Source of the DNA: Marinimicrobium locisalis
GTDB lineage: Bacteria > Pseudomonadota > Gammaproteobacteria > Pseudomonadales > Cellvibrionaceae
Direction: 5' to 3'
Length of the DNA stretch: 64,000 nucleotides
Assembly: GCF_039822625.1 (NCBI RefSeq)
Contig: NZ_JBDLLG010000005.1
Location: 62,001 to 126,000, forward strand
A model generated the notes under the pieces. It was not told the DNA's origin. It did no database searches and saw only the letters and a list, made by a program, of their open reading frames with translations. Shown piece after piece: positions 35,712 to 44,965 of the stretch; within the stretch, counting starts at the first letter, position 1, and each line of letters begins with the position of its first letter. Position numbers and translations under genes: made by a program.

Positions 35712-36829
35712 TTGATCAGCTCAAAGCCGCGCCGGAAGACTTTTCGTTTCTGCAAATCTTGCGTTTGCTGGAAACCCACCACGCGGAAGGCCGTGAGGAC
35801 ACCCGGGAACACCGCCTGGCCACCGTGGCCCCAGCCGTGGATTTTCGCCCACCCGGCCAGGAGGCGGTGCGGCTGAGAAGTCAGCACAGTTTGAGCTTTC
35901 CGGCCGCCGAGGCCACCGACCTGCAGTACCACAATGAACAGTGGACGCTGCAGTGCAATGCCTTTGGCCTGGACGGCGCCGTCGGCCCCCTGCCCTTTCA
36001 CTACACGGAGCTATTGCTGGAGCGGCAAAAAGCAAAAGACCCGGCACTGGCGCGCTTCCTGGACCTGTTCAACCACCGCAGCGCCAGCCTTTACTGGCGC
36101 GCCGCCAGCAAATACAAACTGCCCCTGGAGTATGAGCGGGCACGCCGACACCGCGGGCACGGCAAAACCATTGACCGACACACCGAAGTTTTGCTCTCCT
36201 TGCTCGGGCTGTCACCCCGCCTGCTAAGAGACTCGGGCGAGCTGCCGGCCGAGGCGTTGATTTATTACGGCGGGTTGCTCAGTCAACAAGTGAAAACCGC
36301 CAGCAACCTGGAACAGATGGTTCGCGGGTATTTTCGGGTGCCCGCCAAGGTGACCGAATTTTCCGGCACCTGGTGCGACGTGCTGCCCAGCATGCGTTGT
36401 CGCTTGCCGACGCTCACCGAACCCAAGGGACAAAACAATTGCCTCGGCCGAAGCACGCTGCTGGGACAAAAATCCTGGCTGGCGCAAAACAAAGTCGACC
36501 TGACCATTGGGCCACTGGACCAAACACAGTATCAACGGTTTGCCCCGGGCAGCCGGGCACTGAAGGCACTCAACGAGCTGAGCTCACTTTACCTGGGCGT
36601 GGACAACCAGTTTGATATTACGCTGGATGTAAAAACCAGCGCTCTGCCCCGCGATATGGCCCTGGGCGGAGGCGCCCCCTCGCGGCTGGGCTGGGACAGT
36701 CGGCTGCCACAAAGCATTTATCGAGCGCCCTCTTCGGAGGAGACGCTCAAAATTCCCGTTTCCGGGTCCACCGGAAATGATTCTTCTCTGAACTCAACCG
36801 CCAATGGAACCGACCGCGACGCGGCCTAA
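35702..36829 (+). CDS. tssG: T6SS baseplate protein TssG
   Basis: TssG joins TssF in the baseplate wedge. The 375-aa protein opens with MSVIDQLKAAPEDFSFLQILRLLE and contains NAFGLDGAVGPLPFHYTELLLERQKAKDPALARFLDLFNHR, typical of the family core (GPLPxHYTE and FLDLFNHR), and WCDVLPSMRC. The ATG at 35702 overlaps the tssF stop; an upstream extension of nine residues is tssF in another frame. The C-terminus carries a Ser/Thr-rich tail after the conserved domain. Confidence 0.95.
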   Translation: MSVIDQLKAAPEDFSFLQILRLLETHHAEGREDTREHRLATVAPAVDFRPPGQEAVRLRSQHSLSFPAAEATDLQYHNEQWTLQCNAFGLDGAVGPLPFHYTELLLERQKAKDPALARFLDLFNHRSASLYWRAASKYKLPLEYERARRHRGHGKTIDRHTEVLLSLLGLSPRLLRDSGELPAEALIYYGGLLSQQVKTASNLEQMVRGYFRVPAKVTEFSGTWCDVLPSMRCRLPTLTEPKGQNNCLGRSTLLGQKSWLAQNKVDLTIGPLDQTQYQRFAPGSRALKALNELSSLYLGVDNQFDITLDVKTSALPRDMALGGGAPSRLGWDSRLPQSIYRAPSSEETLKIPVSGSTGNDSSLNSTANGTDRDAA

Positions 36830-36843
36830 CCAAGGAGCCTTAA

Positions 36844-39528
36844 ATGATCACCCTGGACTTGAAATCACTGGTCAAAAAGCTGAACAACACCACTCGCAAC
36901 GCGCTGGAAGGCGCCGCGGGGCTGTGCCTGTCCCGAGGCCACTACAATGTGGAAGTGGAACACTGGTGGGTCAAACTGCTCGAGGTGAACGACACCGACG
37001 CCCAGGCCATACTGGAGAAGTTCGAGCTCTCGCCCGATACGCTGATCACCCACTTTAACCGCGAACTGGACCGTCTCAAAAACGGCAGCACCCGCCCCCC
37101 GGCTTTGGCCCAAAACGTGGTGGAGCTGGCCAAGCACGCCTGGGTATTGGCCTCGGTGGAGTACGGCCACCCGCAAGTCACCAGCGCCCATTTACTGGCG
37201 GCACTGCTGATGGACGACACACTGCGTCGGTCCGCCGTGGCCAGTTGCCGCGAGCTGGAGACCGTGCCGCCGGAGTCCGTTCGGGAGCTGGTCAAGGCCG
37301 TGGTGGGCACCACCGCCGAATCCGAACAGCAAAGCGCCGCCACCGATTCGGACGCCGATCCGCAAACGCAAGCCCAGGCCAGTAGCACCCCCTGCCTGGA
37401 CAAATACACGGTCAACCTGACCCAGGCCGCCAAAGACGGGAAGATCGATCCGGTATGGGGTCGGGACCAGGAAGTGCGACAAATCGTGGACATTTTGATT
37501 CGCCGCCGCCAGAACAACCCGATTTTGACCGGTGAAGCCGGCGTGGGTAAAACCGCCGTGGTGGAGGGCTTCGCCCTGCGCATTGCCAACGGCGATGTGC
37601 CCGAACCTCTGAGAAATGTGGCCGTACGCAACCTGGACCTGGGCTTGCTGCAGGCCGGGGCCAGCGTGAAGGGCGAGTTTGAAAATCGTCTCAAATCCGT
37701 CATCGCGGAGGTTAAGGCCTCCCCGCAGCCCATCATTCTGTTTATCGATGAGGCCCACACCATGATCGGCGCCGGCGGCAAGGAAGGCCAGGGCGATGCG
37801 GCCAACCTGCTCAAGCCGGCACTGGCGCGGGGCGAGCTGCGCACCATTGCCGCCACCACTTGGGCCGAATACAAGAAGTACTTCGAGCGTGACCCGGCGC
37901 TGACCCGTCGCTTTCAGGTGGTCAAAGTCGAAGAGCCGGACGAGGCCAAGGCCATCGATATGATGCGCGCCATCGGTGGCATGCTTCAGGCGCACCATGG
38001 CGTGCGTATTATGGATGAGGCCATTGTCGAGTCCGTCCGTCTGTCCAGTCGCTATATGCCCGGGCGCCAACTGCCGGACAAGTCCGTCAGTTTGTTGGAC
38101 ACGGCCTGCGCCCGCGTTGCGTTGAGTCAAAGCGCCACGCCCGCCCCGATTGAAGACACCCGCCGGGAGCTGGAGCAGATTGCCGCGACCCTGAGCAACC
38201 TCACTCGGGAGAATGCCGCGCTGGGCAACTGTCAGGAGCGCATTGACCAGTTGCAGGAACGCCAAACCGCACTGGAAAGCCTGCTGGAAACTCAGCAACA
38301 ACAGTGGCAAACAGAACAGGAGCTGGTGCAGTCGATCAACCGCCTGCAAAAAGACATTGAAGCGGCCCACGACGAAGCACTCGAAGGCATCGCCGAGGAA
38401 AGTTCCGACGACTCCCAGGACCAGGCCCCCTCTTCAGAGCACGCCCGTGAAGAGTTGCGGGGCCTGCTGAGTCAGTTGGCCGAATGCCAGGGCGATACGC
38501 CCATGATCAAAGTGCATGTGGACGGCCAGGCCATCGCCGAAGTGGTGGCCAACTGGACCGGCATTCCCCTGGGTAAAATGCTGGCGGATGAAATTCAGTC
38601 GGTTCTGAAATTGAGCGATACCCTGAGCGAACGGGTCATCGGCCAGGACCACGCTCTGGAGGCCATTGCCCAGAGCATTCGCACCGCCCGCGCCGGACTG
38701 ACCGACCCGCGCAAGCCCATCGGTGTGTTCTTTATGGTCGGCCCCAGCGGGGTGGGTAAAACCGAAACCGCCCTGGCTCTGGCCGACACTCTGTACGGCG
38801 GCGAGCACAACCTCACCGTAATCAATATGTCCGAGTTCAAGGAAGAGCACAAAGTCTCCATGCTGCTGGGCTCTCCTCCCGGTTATGTGGGTTACGGCGA
38901 GGGCGGCGTATTGACCGAAGCGGTTCGGCGCAAGCCTTATAGCGTGATCCTACTGGATGAAATGGAGAAGGCTCACACGGGCGTTCAGGATGTGTTCTAC
39001 AACCTGTTCGATAAAGGCACCATCAAAGATGGGGAAGGCCGGGATATCGATTTCCGCAACACAGTCATTATCATGACCTCCAACGCGGGCGAAGAGCACA
39101 TTCGAGCGCTGTGTCAGTCCCAGGAGGAACCCATTGAACCGGAGGTGTTGCTGGATAACTTCCGCCCGCAGTTGCTGAACCACTTTAAACCCGCGTTTTT
39201 GGGCCGAACCACCATCGTGCCCTATTACCCGCTCGGCGATGAAGACCTGATGCGCATCTGTTCCATTAACATGGAAAAAATCCGTCGGCGTATGCGCGAG
39301 CACTACAACGCCGCGTTCAGCTACGATGATGATGTGCTCCTTCACATTGTCGCCCGCAGCCAGGAAGTGGATACCGGCGCGCGTAATATTGAAAACATTC
39401 TGACCCGGACACTGCTCCCGCAGTTGGCCTCCGAGTGCCTCGCGCGGATGGTGTCCGACGAACCGCTGACCAAGGTACACGTTAGTATCGACGACGAGGG
39501 TCAGTTCCAGTGTCAATTGGAAGGCTGA
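36844..39528 (+). CDS. tssH: T6SS ATPase TssH (ClpV)
   Basis: ClpV disassembles the contracted sheath so that TssB and TssC can be reused. The 894-aa protein has an N-terminal double-Clp domain (1-150) and a first AAA+ module with Walker A GEAGVGKT (230-237) and Walker B IILFIDEAH. A coiled middle domain with many Gln residues (about 425-560) and a second AAA+ module with GPSGVGKT (633-640) and SVILLDEMEKAH follow. The length fits ClpV. It follows tssG by 14 nt, and the TPR genes follow at once. Confidence 0.97.
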   Translation: MITLDLKSLVKKLNNTTRNALEGAAGLCLSRGHYNVEVEHWWVKLLEVNDTDAQAILEKFELSPDTLITHFNRELDRLKNGSTRPPALAQNVVELAKHAWVLASVEYGHPQVTSAHLLAALLMDDTLRRSAVASCRELETVPPESVRELVKAVVGTTAESEQQSAATDSDADPQTQAQASSTPCLDKYTVNLTQAAKDGKIDPVWGRDQEVRQIVDILIRRRQNNPILTGEAGVGKTAVVEGFALRIANGDVPEPLRNVAVRNLDLGLLQAGASVKGEFENRLKSVIAEVKASPQPIILFIDEAHTMIGAGGKEGQGDAANLLKPALARGELRTIAATTWAEYKKYFERDPALTRRFQVVKVEEPDEAKAIDMMRAIGGMLQAHHGVRIMDEAIVESVRLSSRYMPGRQLPDKSVSLLDTACARVALSQSATPAPIEDTRRELEQIAATLSNLTRENAALGNCQERIDQLQERQTALESLLETQQQQWQTEQELVQSINRLQKDIEAAHDEALEGIAEESSDDSQDQAPSSEHAREELRGLLSQLAECQGDTPMIKVHVDGQAIAEVVANWTGIPLGKMLADEIQSVLKLSDTLSERVIGQDHALEAIAQSIRTARAGLTDPRKPIGVFFMVGPSGVGKTETALALADTLYGGEHNLTVINMSEFKEEHKVSMLLGSPPGYVGYGEGGVLTEAVRRKPYSVILLDEMEKAHTGVQDVFYNLFDKGTIKDGEGRDIDFRNTVIIMTSNAGEEHIRALCQSQEEPIEPEVLLDNFRPQLLNHFKPAFLGRTTIVPYYPLGDEDLMRICSINMEKIRRRMREHYNAAFSYDDDVLLHIVARSQEVDTGARNIENILTRTLLPQLASECLARMVSDEPLTKVHVSIDDEGQFQCQLEG

Positions 39529-39538
39529 CGCATTCGCG

Positions 39539-40396
39539 ATGAAACGATGGAGTAAAAACCAGTATCGTAGGCTTGGATTCGCGCTGCTGCTCGGTTGCAG
39601 CGCTCCTATACTGGCGGCCCCCGGAGGGGGGCTGGAGGAGCGCGTGGCCAAAATCCGGTCGGCCGTCGAGGCGGGTGACTGGTCCAGCGTTGAGGAACGA
39701 TTGCCATCGCTTGCGCAACACTATGCCCTGAGCGAAGAGCAGCGCCTGTATCTGCGCCTGGTTCAGGGGCTGAACTGGCAGCGCCAGGGGCGGCACCGCC
39801 GGGCGATAGACGTGTATAAGTCCTTCCAGCCGGATGACCCCCATTATGTGGAGGCGCGCACCAACCTCGCCATTGCCTACCTCAAGCAGGACTGGTGGAC
39901 CGACGCCCATCGCGAGCTGACCCGACTGCTTGAGGGCAACCTCGACCCCGAAGCCAAGAACCGGCTGCGAATGATGCTGGGGTTGTCCCAATTGCAGCAA
40001 GGGTTTTATCGGGATGCCCGGGAAACGTTCGGCACCATGGACCAGGATAGCCGCTATGTGGCCTTCGCCTGGCGCGGCATCGGCTTGAGCGCTTTGCACC
40101 TGCGGGACTACGACGGGGCGTTAAACGCGTTTCATCAGCTCAAGCAACTGGACCACCCGGCGTTGCCGGGGGGCCCCTTTTTGGTGGCCTTTACCTACGA
40201 CCAAATGAACCGCCTGACGCTGGCCCAGGCCAGCTACCAGGAAGCGCTGCTGCATTATCAAGCGCAGCTTCAAACCATTGACCGACAACTGGAGGGCAAC
40301 CGCTCAAACCCGACGCTCAGGGAGCGGCGTGAACAGATTCATACCTACCTGAACCAAAGTCAGTACGGGCTTGCCACAATTTATGATCGGCAATAA
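39539..40396 (+). CDS. Secreted TPR protein, first of three
   Basis: The 285-aa protein has an N-terminal signal (MKRWSKNQYRRLGFALLLGCSAPILA; cleavage after ILAA, or lipid attachment at LLGC). It then has repeating helical pairs of TPR type (residues about 55-240), such as QRLYLRLVQGLNWQRQGRHRRAIDVYKSF in part and VEARTNLAIAYLKQDWWTDAHRELTRLLEG. It starts 10 nt after tssH, so it is part of the T6SS operon. The next TPR gene overlaps its 3' end. Function unknown; TPR proteins with TolQ/ExbD/AgmX partners are linked to envelope machines. Confidence 0.8.
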   Translation: MKRWSKNQYRRLGFALLLGCSAPILAAPGGGLEERVAKIRSAVEAGDWSSVEERLPSLAQHYALSEEQRLYLRLVQGLNWQRQGRHRRAIDVYKSFQPDDPHYVEARTNLAIAYLKQDWWTDAHRELTRLLEGNLDPEAKNRLRMMLGLSQLQQGFYRDARETFGTMDQDSRYVAFAWRGIGLSALHLRDYDGALNAFHQLKQLDHPALPGGPFLVAFTYDQMNRLTLAQASYQEALLHYQAQLQTIDRQLEGNRSNPTLRERREQIHTYLNQSQYGLATIYDRQ

Positions 40397-43220
40397 ATTC
40401 TCACTTTCCATCGCGACCCTGACCCTGATCGCGACCACGGCCGGCTGCAGCCACCAGGCGCCCAAGCGGGCCACGCTGGCGGAGCTGGATAAAGCCTCGC
40501 GAGTCTCGGCCACGGCTTCCAACAAGGCTCTGGCCGGCAGCGTCGACAGCACCGACGCCAAGGCCGCCTATTACCAGTTTCTGCAGTCGGCACCGGACAG
40601 CGACCGGGCACGCAACCAGGCCATGGCCCGGTTGGCCGACTTGGAGCTCAAGGAAAGCCTGCGCTGGAGCGACCAGGACAACTACCAGGAGGACCGCCGG
40701 TACCGCGACACCCTCGAACGCACCATTGAGCTGCTCGAAAGCTCCCTGAACGAGTTCCCCGACGCCGAGGGCAATGACCGCAAGTGGTATCAGCTGGCCA
40801 AGAGCCACGACGAGTTGGGCCACCACCAGGAGTCCTTGGACGCTCTGCAACAGCTGGTAAACCAACACCCGGATTCCCCCCTGTATGCCGAGGCCCAGTT
40901 TCGCCTGGCGGAGTCCGCCTTTAGTCGGGGCGACTACCTGGCCGCCGAAATCGCCTATACCGCCGCGCTGCACGGCAGCCGCGACACAAGCTTTCACGAG
41001 CGCGCCTTGTTCAAGCGCGGCTGGGCACGGTACAAACAATCGCTGAGCGAACCGGCGCTGGAAGATTTTATCGCGGTCATTCACTCCCAGGCCTTCCCCA
41101 GTGCCGCGCAGCTGAGCGAGACACCGCTGAGCGACGAGGACCGGGTCATCTACGAAGAGTACTACCGCTCACTGGCCCTGGCCATGATCGACGCTCCCTC
41201 CCCCACGATGGTGAGCGAGCTTTTCCGCAAACACGGTGTCGAAGATTGGTACGCGCCCTACCGGGCCGCCAGTGCCCTCTTGCGCGGCCAGGGGCGGACC
41301 TCCGATGCGGTCGCCCAATGGCAGCATCTGCTGGAAACCGACCCCGACCCGTGGGTAGCCCTCCGGGCACGCTCCAAAATGGTGGCACTCTGGCGCGAGG
41401 GGGGATTCTCGCAACAGGCCATCGCGGCCACCGAACAGCTGTACCAGAGCTATCGCCAACAGCCGAGCGCCGCATCTCACTCGGCCGCCGCCGAGCAGAG
41501 CCGCACGCAGTTGCGCCAACACTGGAAAAGCGCCGCTCGCCATCACCACGCCCTCTATCAGGACAGCGGCGAAACCCACCACTTCGAGCAGGCACAGCAA
41601 TGGTATGAACGCTACCTGGAGCATTTCGACGGCTACGCGCAGCAGGATGGCATCGCTCTGGCCTACGGTGATTTATTGGCAGAGGCCGACCATGTAGAAG
41701 CCGCCTTCCAGCAATACCGCCGGGCGGCCTTCGACGGCTCCGTGATTCTGGACCCGGAAGCGGCCTACGCAGCGCTGGCGCTGCTGAACACCCTGGCCGA
41801 CCGTTCCCCGGAACGGTGGACCGACGACTACAGCCGCTACGCCGAGGCCTTTGCACGGCTTTACCCGAACGACGAGCGTACTCCCACGATCGCCCTCAGC
41901 GCTGCGCAATATGCCTATCAAGCCGAACAGCACGAGACGGCCATCTCGCTCGCTCAATATGCCATGACCGATACCGACACGCGGGCCGAAGCCTACTCGC
42001 TGGTGCTGCAAAGTCAGTTGAACAAGGCCGACTACGCCGAGGCCGAACAAACCGCCGGGCAGTTTCTCGCCCTGGACTCGTTACCCGAGACTACCCGCCG
42101 GCAAACTCGGCAGCAACGCGCGCTCAGCGTCTACCGGCAGGCGGAAAAGGCCGAAGAAGAACAGGCCTGGCAAGAAGCCATCCGCCACTACCGGCGCATC
42201 CACGAGCAGGACCCCAATACCGACAACGCGCCCAAAGGGTTATACAATGCGCTGACTCTGGCCGCCGAGCAGCAGGAATGGGAGTTGACCATCGGGTTGA
42301 TCCAACGCTTCCAGTCCGTTTATCCCGAGCACCCCTTGCGCGCCGATGCCGAACGTCAGCTAAGCAGCGCTTATATCGCCAGTGGCCAAACGGAAGCGGC
42401 CGCCCGCCAATACGAAAAGCTCGCCGGTTCGGAAAAAGATGCCACGGCCCAGCGTGCCGCCCAGTGGAAAGCCGCCCAGTTGTACTTGGAGGAGGAAGAC
42501 CTGGAGGGCGCCATCAACGCCTTCCGCCGTTACGCCCACAGCTACCCCACGCCCTACCCGCAAAACGCAGAGGCGATGCACCAGCTAATTGGTCTGTATG
42601 AGCAAACCGCAGAGCCGGAGAAGCGACAGTTCTGGGAGCGTAAGCTGCTGAGCCGGGACCGCCAGCAACCCGAGAGCGATAAATCGGCTCGAACCCGCCG
42701 GCTCGCGGCAAGTGCGGCGCTGAGCTTGGGGCGCAGCCATCACGAGCAGTACGACGAGACCGCCCTTTCCTTGCCACTGGAAAACAGCCTTGCCCAAAAG
42801 ACCGAGCATATGCAGAGCGCCATTGAGCGATATGCCCAGGCCGCCTCCTATGGTTTGGGTGATATCACCTCCGAGGCCACCCACCGGATTGGCCGCATTT
42901 ACGAAACGCTGGCCCGAGCGTTACTGGAGTCGGATCGACCGACGGAGTTGAGCGGTGAGGCGTTGATTCAGTATGACATTTTGCTGGAAGACCGCGCCTT
43001 CCCCTTTGAGGACAAGGCCATTGAATTCTATGAGCGCAACCTCAAGCGCGCCCGGGCGGAGGGTTTCAACGAATGGATGGTGCAGAGCCGCGAACGGTTA
43101 GCCGTCTTGTTCCCGGTGCGCTATGCCCGCGAACCCAAGGCCCGGTTTAGTGTGAGTGAAGACCAAAGCCGCCGGGATACCGCATCGCTGGCGGCGCAAG
43201 AGCGGGAGACACAACCATGA
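40383..43220 (+). CDS. Large TPR lipoprotein, second of three
   Basis: The 945-aa protein starts MIGNKFSLSIATLTLIATTAGC, a signal peptide with a weak lipobox (TAGC, Cys22). About twenty TPR-like helical pairs cover residues 75-900 (for example EGNDRKWYQLAKSHDELGHHQESLDALQQLVNQHPDSPLYAEAQFRLAESAFSRGDY, in part). I preferred the ATG at 40383 to 40371 because it starts the signal peptide directly. It is similar in size and style to the large TPR proteins found beside TolQ/ExbD/AgmX-PglI gene sets. It probably forms a periplasmic or outer-membrane scaffold. Confidence 0.82.
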   Translation: MIGNKFSLSIATLTLIATTAGCSHQAPKRATLAELDKASRVSATASNKALAGSVDSTDAKAAYYQFLQSAPDSDRARNQAMARLADLELKESLRWSDQDNYQEDRRYRDTLERTIELLESSLNEFPDAEGNDRKWYQLAKSHDELGHHQESLDALQQLVNQHPDSPLYAEAQFRLAESAFSRGDYLAAEIAYTAALHGSRDTSFHERALFKRGWARYKQSLSEPALEDFIAVIHSQAFPSAAQLSETPLSDEDRVIYEEYYRSLALAMIDAPSPTMVSELFRKHGVEDWYAPYRAASALLRGQGRTSDAVAQWQHLLETDPDPWVALRARSKMVALWREGGFSQQAIAATEQLYQSYRQQPSAASHSAAAEQSRTQLRQHWKSAARHHHALYQDSGETHHFEQAQQWYERYLEHFDGYAQQDGIALAYGDLLAEADHVEAAFQQYRRAAFDGSVILDPEAAYAALALLNTLADRSPERWTDDYSRYAEAFARLYPNDERTPTIALSAAQYAYQAEQHETAISLAQYAMTDTDTRAEAYSLVLQSQLNKADYAEAEQTAGQFLALDSLPETTRRQTRQQRALSVYRQAEKAEEEQAWQEAIRHYRRIHEQDPNTDNAPKGLYNALTLAAEQQEWELTIGLIQRFQSVYPEHPLRADAERQLSSAYIASGQTEAAARQYEKLAGSEKDATAQRAAQWKAAQLYLEEEDLEGAINAFRRYAHSYPTPYPQNAEAMHQLIGLYEQTAEPEKRQFWERKLLSRDRQQPESDKSARTRRLAASAALSLGRSHHEQYDETALSLPLENSLAQKTEHMQSAIERYAQAASYGLGDITSEATHRIGRIYETLARALLESDRPTELSGEALIQYDILLEDRAFPFEDKAIEFYERNLKRARAEGFNEWMVQSRERLAVLFPVRYAREPKARFSVSEDQSRRDTASLAAQERETQP

Positions 43221-43828
43221 AGGTTACCCCCTTATTCCGAGGGCGGGTTGCGGCTATGGCTATCGCGGCACTGTTGCTCGGAGCCTGTAGCCAAACCCCA
43301 ACCACCGGCAACTTGCCTGCCGGCGCGGAAAGCGATACCACATCGCTAACCGACCCCCAACGGCATTTGTACCAACAAGCGCTGCGCCACGGGCACAATG
43401 GCGATTACCCCAAAGCCGCCGAGCAGCTGCAACGACTGGTGGAGCAGCGCCCCGGTCGTGCCGAACTGTGGGCCCACCTGGCCACCGCCTATTACCACAC
43501 CGATCATGGCCCGCAGGCGGAAAAAGCCCTTGAAAATGCCCTGACGCTGAATCCGGCGCTGGCCTCCGCCCACAATCTGGCCGGCACCCTGGCCCTCAAG
43601 CGCGCCGAGGTTGAAGCCGCGGAACGGCACTTCGAAGAGGCGTTGAAACACAATGCCAATTCCGCTGACGCTCATTACAACGTTGCCCTGCTTTACGACA
43701 CCTACTATCAGGATTTACGCTCTGCTATAGAACACTATGAAGCGTATCTGGCCCTGGTCGAAGACGATGAACGCACCGCTCAGTGGGTGCGACAGTTACA
43801 AAGCGCGCTTGAGCGCCAAGGAGGTTAA
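43217..43828 (+). CDS. TPR lipoprotein, third of three
   Basis: The 203-aa product has a clear lipoprotein signal with lipobox LLGAC (Cys23). Four or so TPR units follow (residues 45-190): HLYQQALRHGHNGDYPKAAEQLQRLVEQRPGRAELWAHLATAYY, then PQAEKALENALTLNPALASAHNLAGTLALKRAEVEAAERHFEEAL, and NSADAHYNVALLYDTYYQDLRSAIEHYEAYLAL (positions only; repeats of 34 residues). It overlaps the previous gene by 4 nt and precedes the 93-aa gene directly. Confidence 0.82.
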   Translation: MKVTPLFRGRVAAMAIAALLLGACSQTPTTGNLPAGAESDTTSLTDPQRHLYQQALRHGHNGDYPKAAEQLQRLVEQRPGRAELWAHLATAYYHTDHGPQAEKALENALTLNPALASAHNLAGTLALKRAEVEAAERHFEEALKHNANSADAHYNVALLYDTYYQDLRSAIEHYEAYLALVEDDERTAQWVRQLQSALERQGG

Positions 43829-44110
43829 GTGAGAACGACATCATTAGCCTTGTTGTTGCTACTGGGTGCGAGCGCCCAGGCCCAGCAGGTCCCGCGCATC
43901 GAAATCGAGATGGACGCCACCACCATCAAGGCCAATAAAGAACTGCCAAAGTTGCTTTACATTGTTCCCTGGAAGGACACCGAGCTGGCGGAAGCCACTG
44001 GCGAGCGGAAAATTCTTATCCCGTCCCTATTTGGCAACTTTTACCAGCCGGTGCTTCCCGGCGAGCTAGCCCCGGAGCTAGCGCAACAACCCAGTAGGAG
44101 CGCGCAATGA
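43829..44110 (+). CDS. Small secreted hypothetical protein (93 aa)
   Basis: Starting with GTG directly after the stop of the TPR lipoprotein gene (with GGAGG upstream), the 93-aa protein has an N-terminal signal peptide (LALLLLLGASAQAQQ). A short beta-rich domain follows: IEIEMDATTIKANKELPKLLYIVPWKDTELAEA. Its neighbours and coupling suggest that it belongs with the TPR envelope proteins. No family is recognised. It overlaps acyP by 4 nt. Confidence 0.65.
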   Translation: MRTTSLALLLLLGASAQAQQVPRIEIEMDATTIKANKELPKLLYIVPWKDTELAEATGERKILIPSLFGNFYQPVLPGELAPELAQQPSRSAQ

Positions 44111-44379
44111 AACACGCCAGACGGTTTATCATTGAGGGAGTGGTGCAAGGCGTTTGCTACCGAGCCAGCACCCAGCAAAAAGCCCAAGCGCTCAGCCTCA
44201 CCGGCTGGGTTCGAAATCTGCCGGACGGGCGCGTAGAAGCGTTCGCCGAAGGCGATATGGACGCCCTGGATGCGTTCGAGGGCTGGCTATGGGAAGGGCC
44301 AGAGGGGGCATCGGTGACGCAGGTGGACGTTAAACCCGCTGCCCCCGAAAGCGGCAGCGCTTTCGAAGTGCGCCAGTAG
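44107..44379 (+). CDS. acyP: Acylphosphatase
   Basis: The enzyme hydrolyses acylphosphates in the cytosol. The 90-aa protein has the active-site pattern VQGVCYRASTQQKAQALSLTGWVRNLPDGRVEAFAEGD: the Arg in CYR binds phosphate and the Asn in WVRN activates water. It is the last gene of the operon that starts with tssA and overlaps its upstream neighbour by 4 nt. A role in T6SS is not expected; its place is likely historical. Confidence 0.95.
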   Translation: MKHARRFIIEGVVQGVCYRASTQQKAQALSLTGWVRNLPDGRVEAFAEGDMDALDAFEGWLWEGPEGASVTQVDVKPAAPESGSAFEVRQ

Positions 44380-44488
44380 ATGCCCTATAACGTTCGCCCC
44401 TGCAGGACGCTCTATCGCATCTGGAACCACTAGCGCTCTTCTCGCCCTTCTCTTAGTTCTCTAATTCTTCTCTACCTTTCGCGCCGCC

Positions 44489-44516
44489 GGCGCTTCGAAG
44501 CGCCTTCAGTTTTCAC
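44489..44516 (+). terminator. Possible terminator after acyP
   Basis: The palindrome GGCGCTTCGAAGCGCC (44489-44504) is followed by TTCAGTTTT. The stem is only 7-8 bp and the T-run is broken, so this is a tentative end point for the tssA-acyP operon. Confidence 0.35.
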
Positions 44517-44887
44517 CATTCTGGCTTAACATTCAAAACCCCGACCTTAAAATGTGGATTAACACGAAATAGTTTCGTCACTTATCATTGCAAACTGAAA
44601 TTAAGCGACAAATGATCATTTCAAATCAGTCTTAGAATGAATTAATAGGCGCCACACCTAATGTGCTTTTCCTCCCTTTCCCTAAAAAGTGTCACATTTC
44701 TCGTTTTTCATAAGTGTTTTTTGACGACTTTTTGTATTTTTCTTAATAACAACGCCATGTTTTAAAAGCGATAAATCATTAAAAAAAGTAGCAGATCAAA
44801 CTCTCGCGATACAGTCCTTTTAACTTTAACAATATGAGCTACCATTATCGCCGCCTTTCGGATTAACGCCGAAAGTGACACAAGCGT

Positions 44888-44900
44888 CGACACTTTGTCG
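44888..44900. promoter_or_regulatory. Palindrome upstream of the cellulase gene
   Basis: CGACA (44888-44892) and TGTCG (44896-44900) are exact inverted repeats separated by CTT, just before a TATATAAC stretch. The position about 70 nt upstream of the start codon fits a regulator site, but no known consensus is matched. Confidence 0.2.
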
Positions 44901-44965
44901 CGTTATATAACAATAGTGAGCGCATTGAGTGTCTTCAATTCAGCAACACCAGGAGATAATCACAA

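Larger units (their letters stand above)
44380..44965. other. AT-rich non-coding region between acyP and the cellulase gene
   Basis: No gene is credible here. The start has a small hairpin (44489-44504, GGCGCTT/AAGCGCC) followed by TTCAGTTTT, perhaps a terminator. The middle is very AT-rich. Near the cellulase start, CGACA-CTT-TGTCG (44888-44900) forms a palindrome with a nearby TATATAAC stretch that might be a regulated promoter. Confidence 0.5.
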
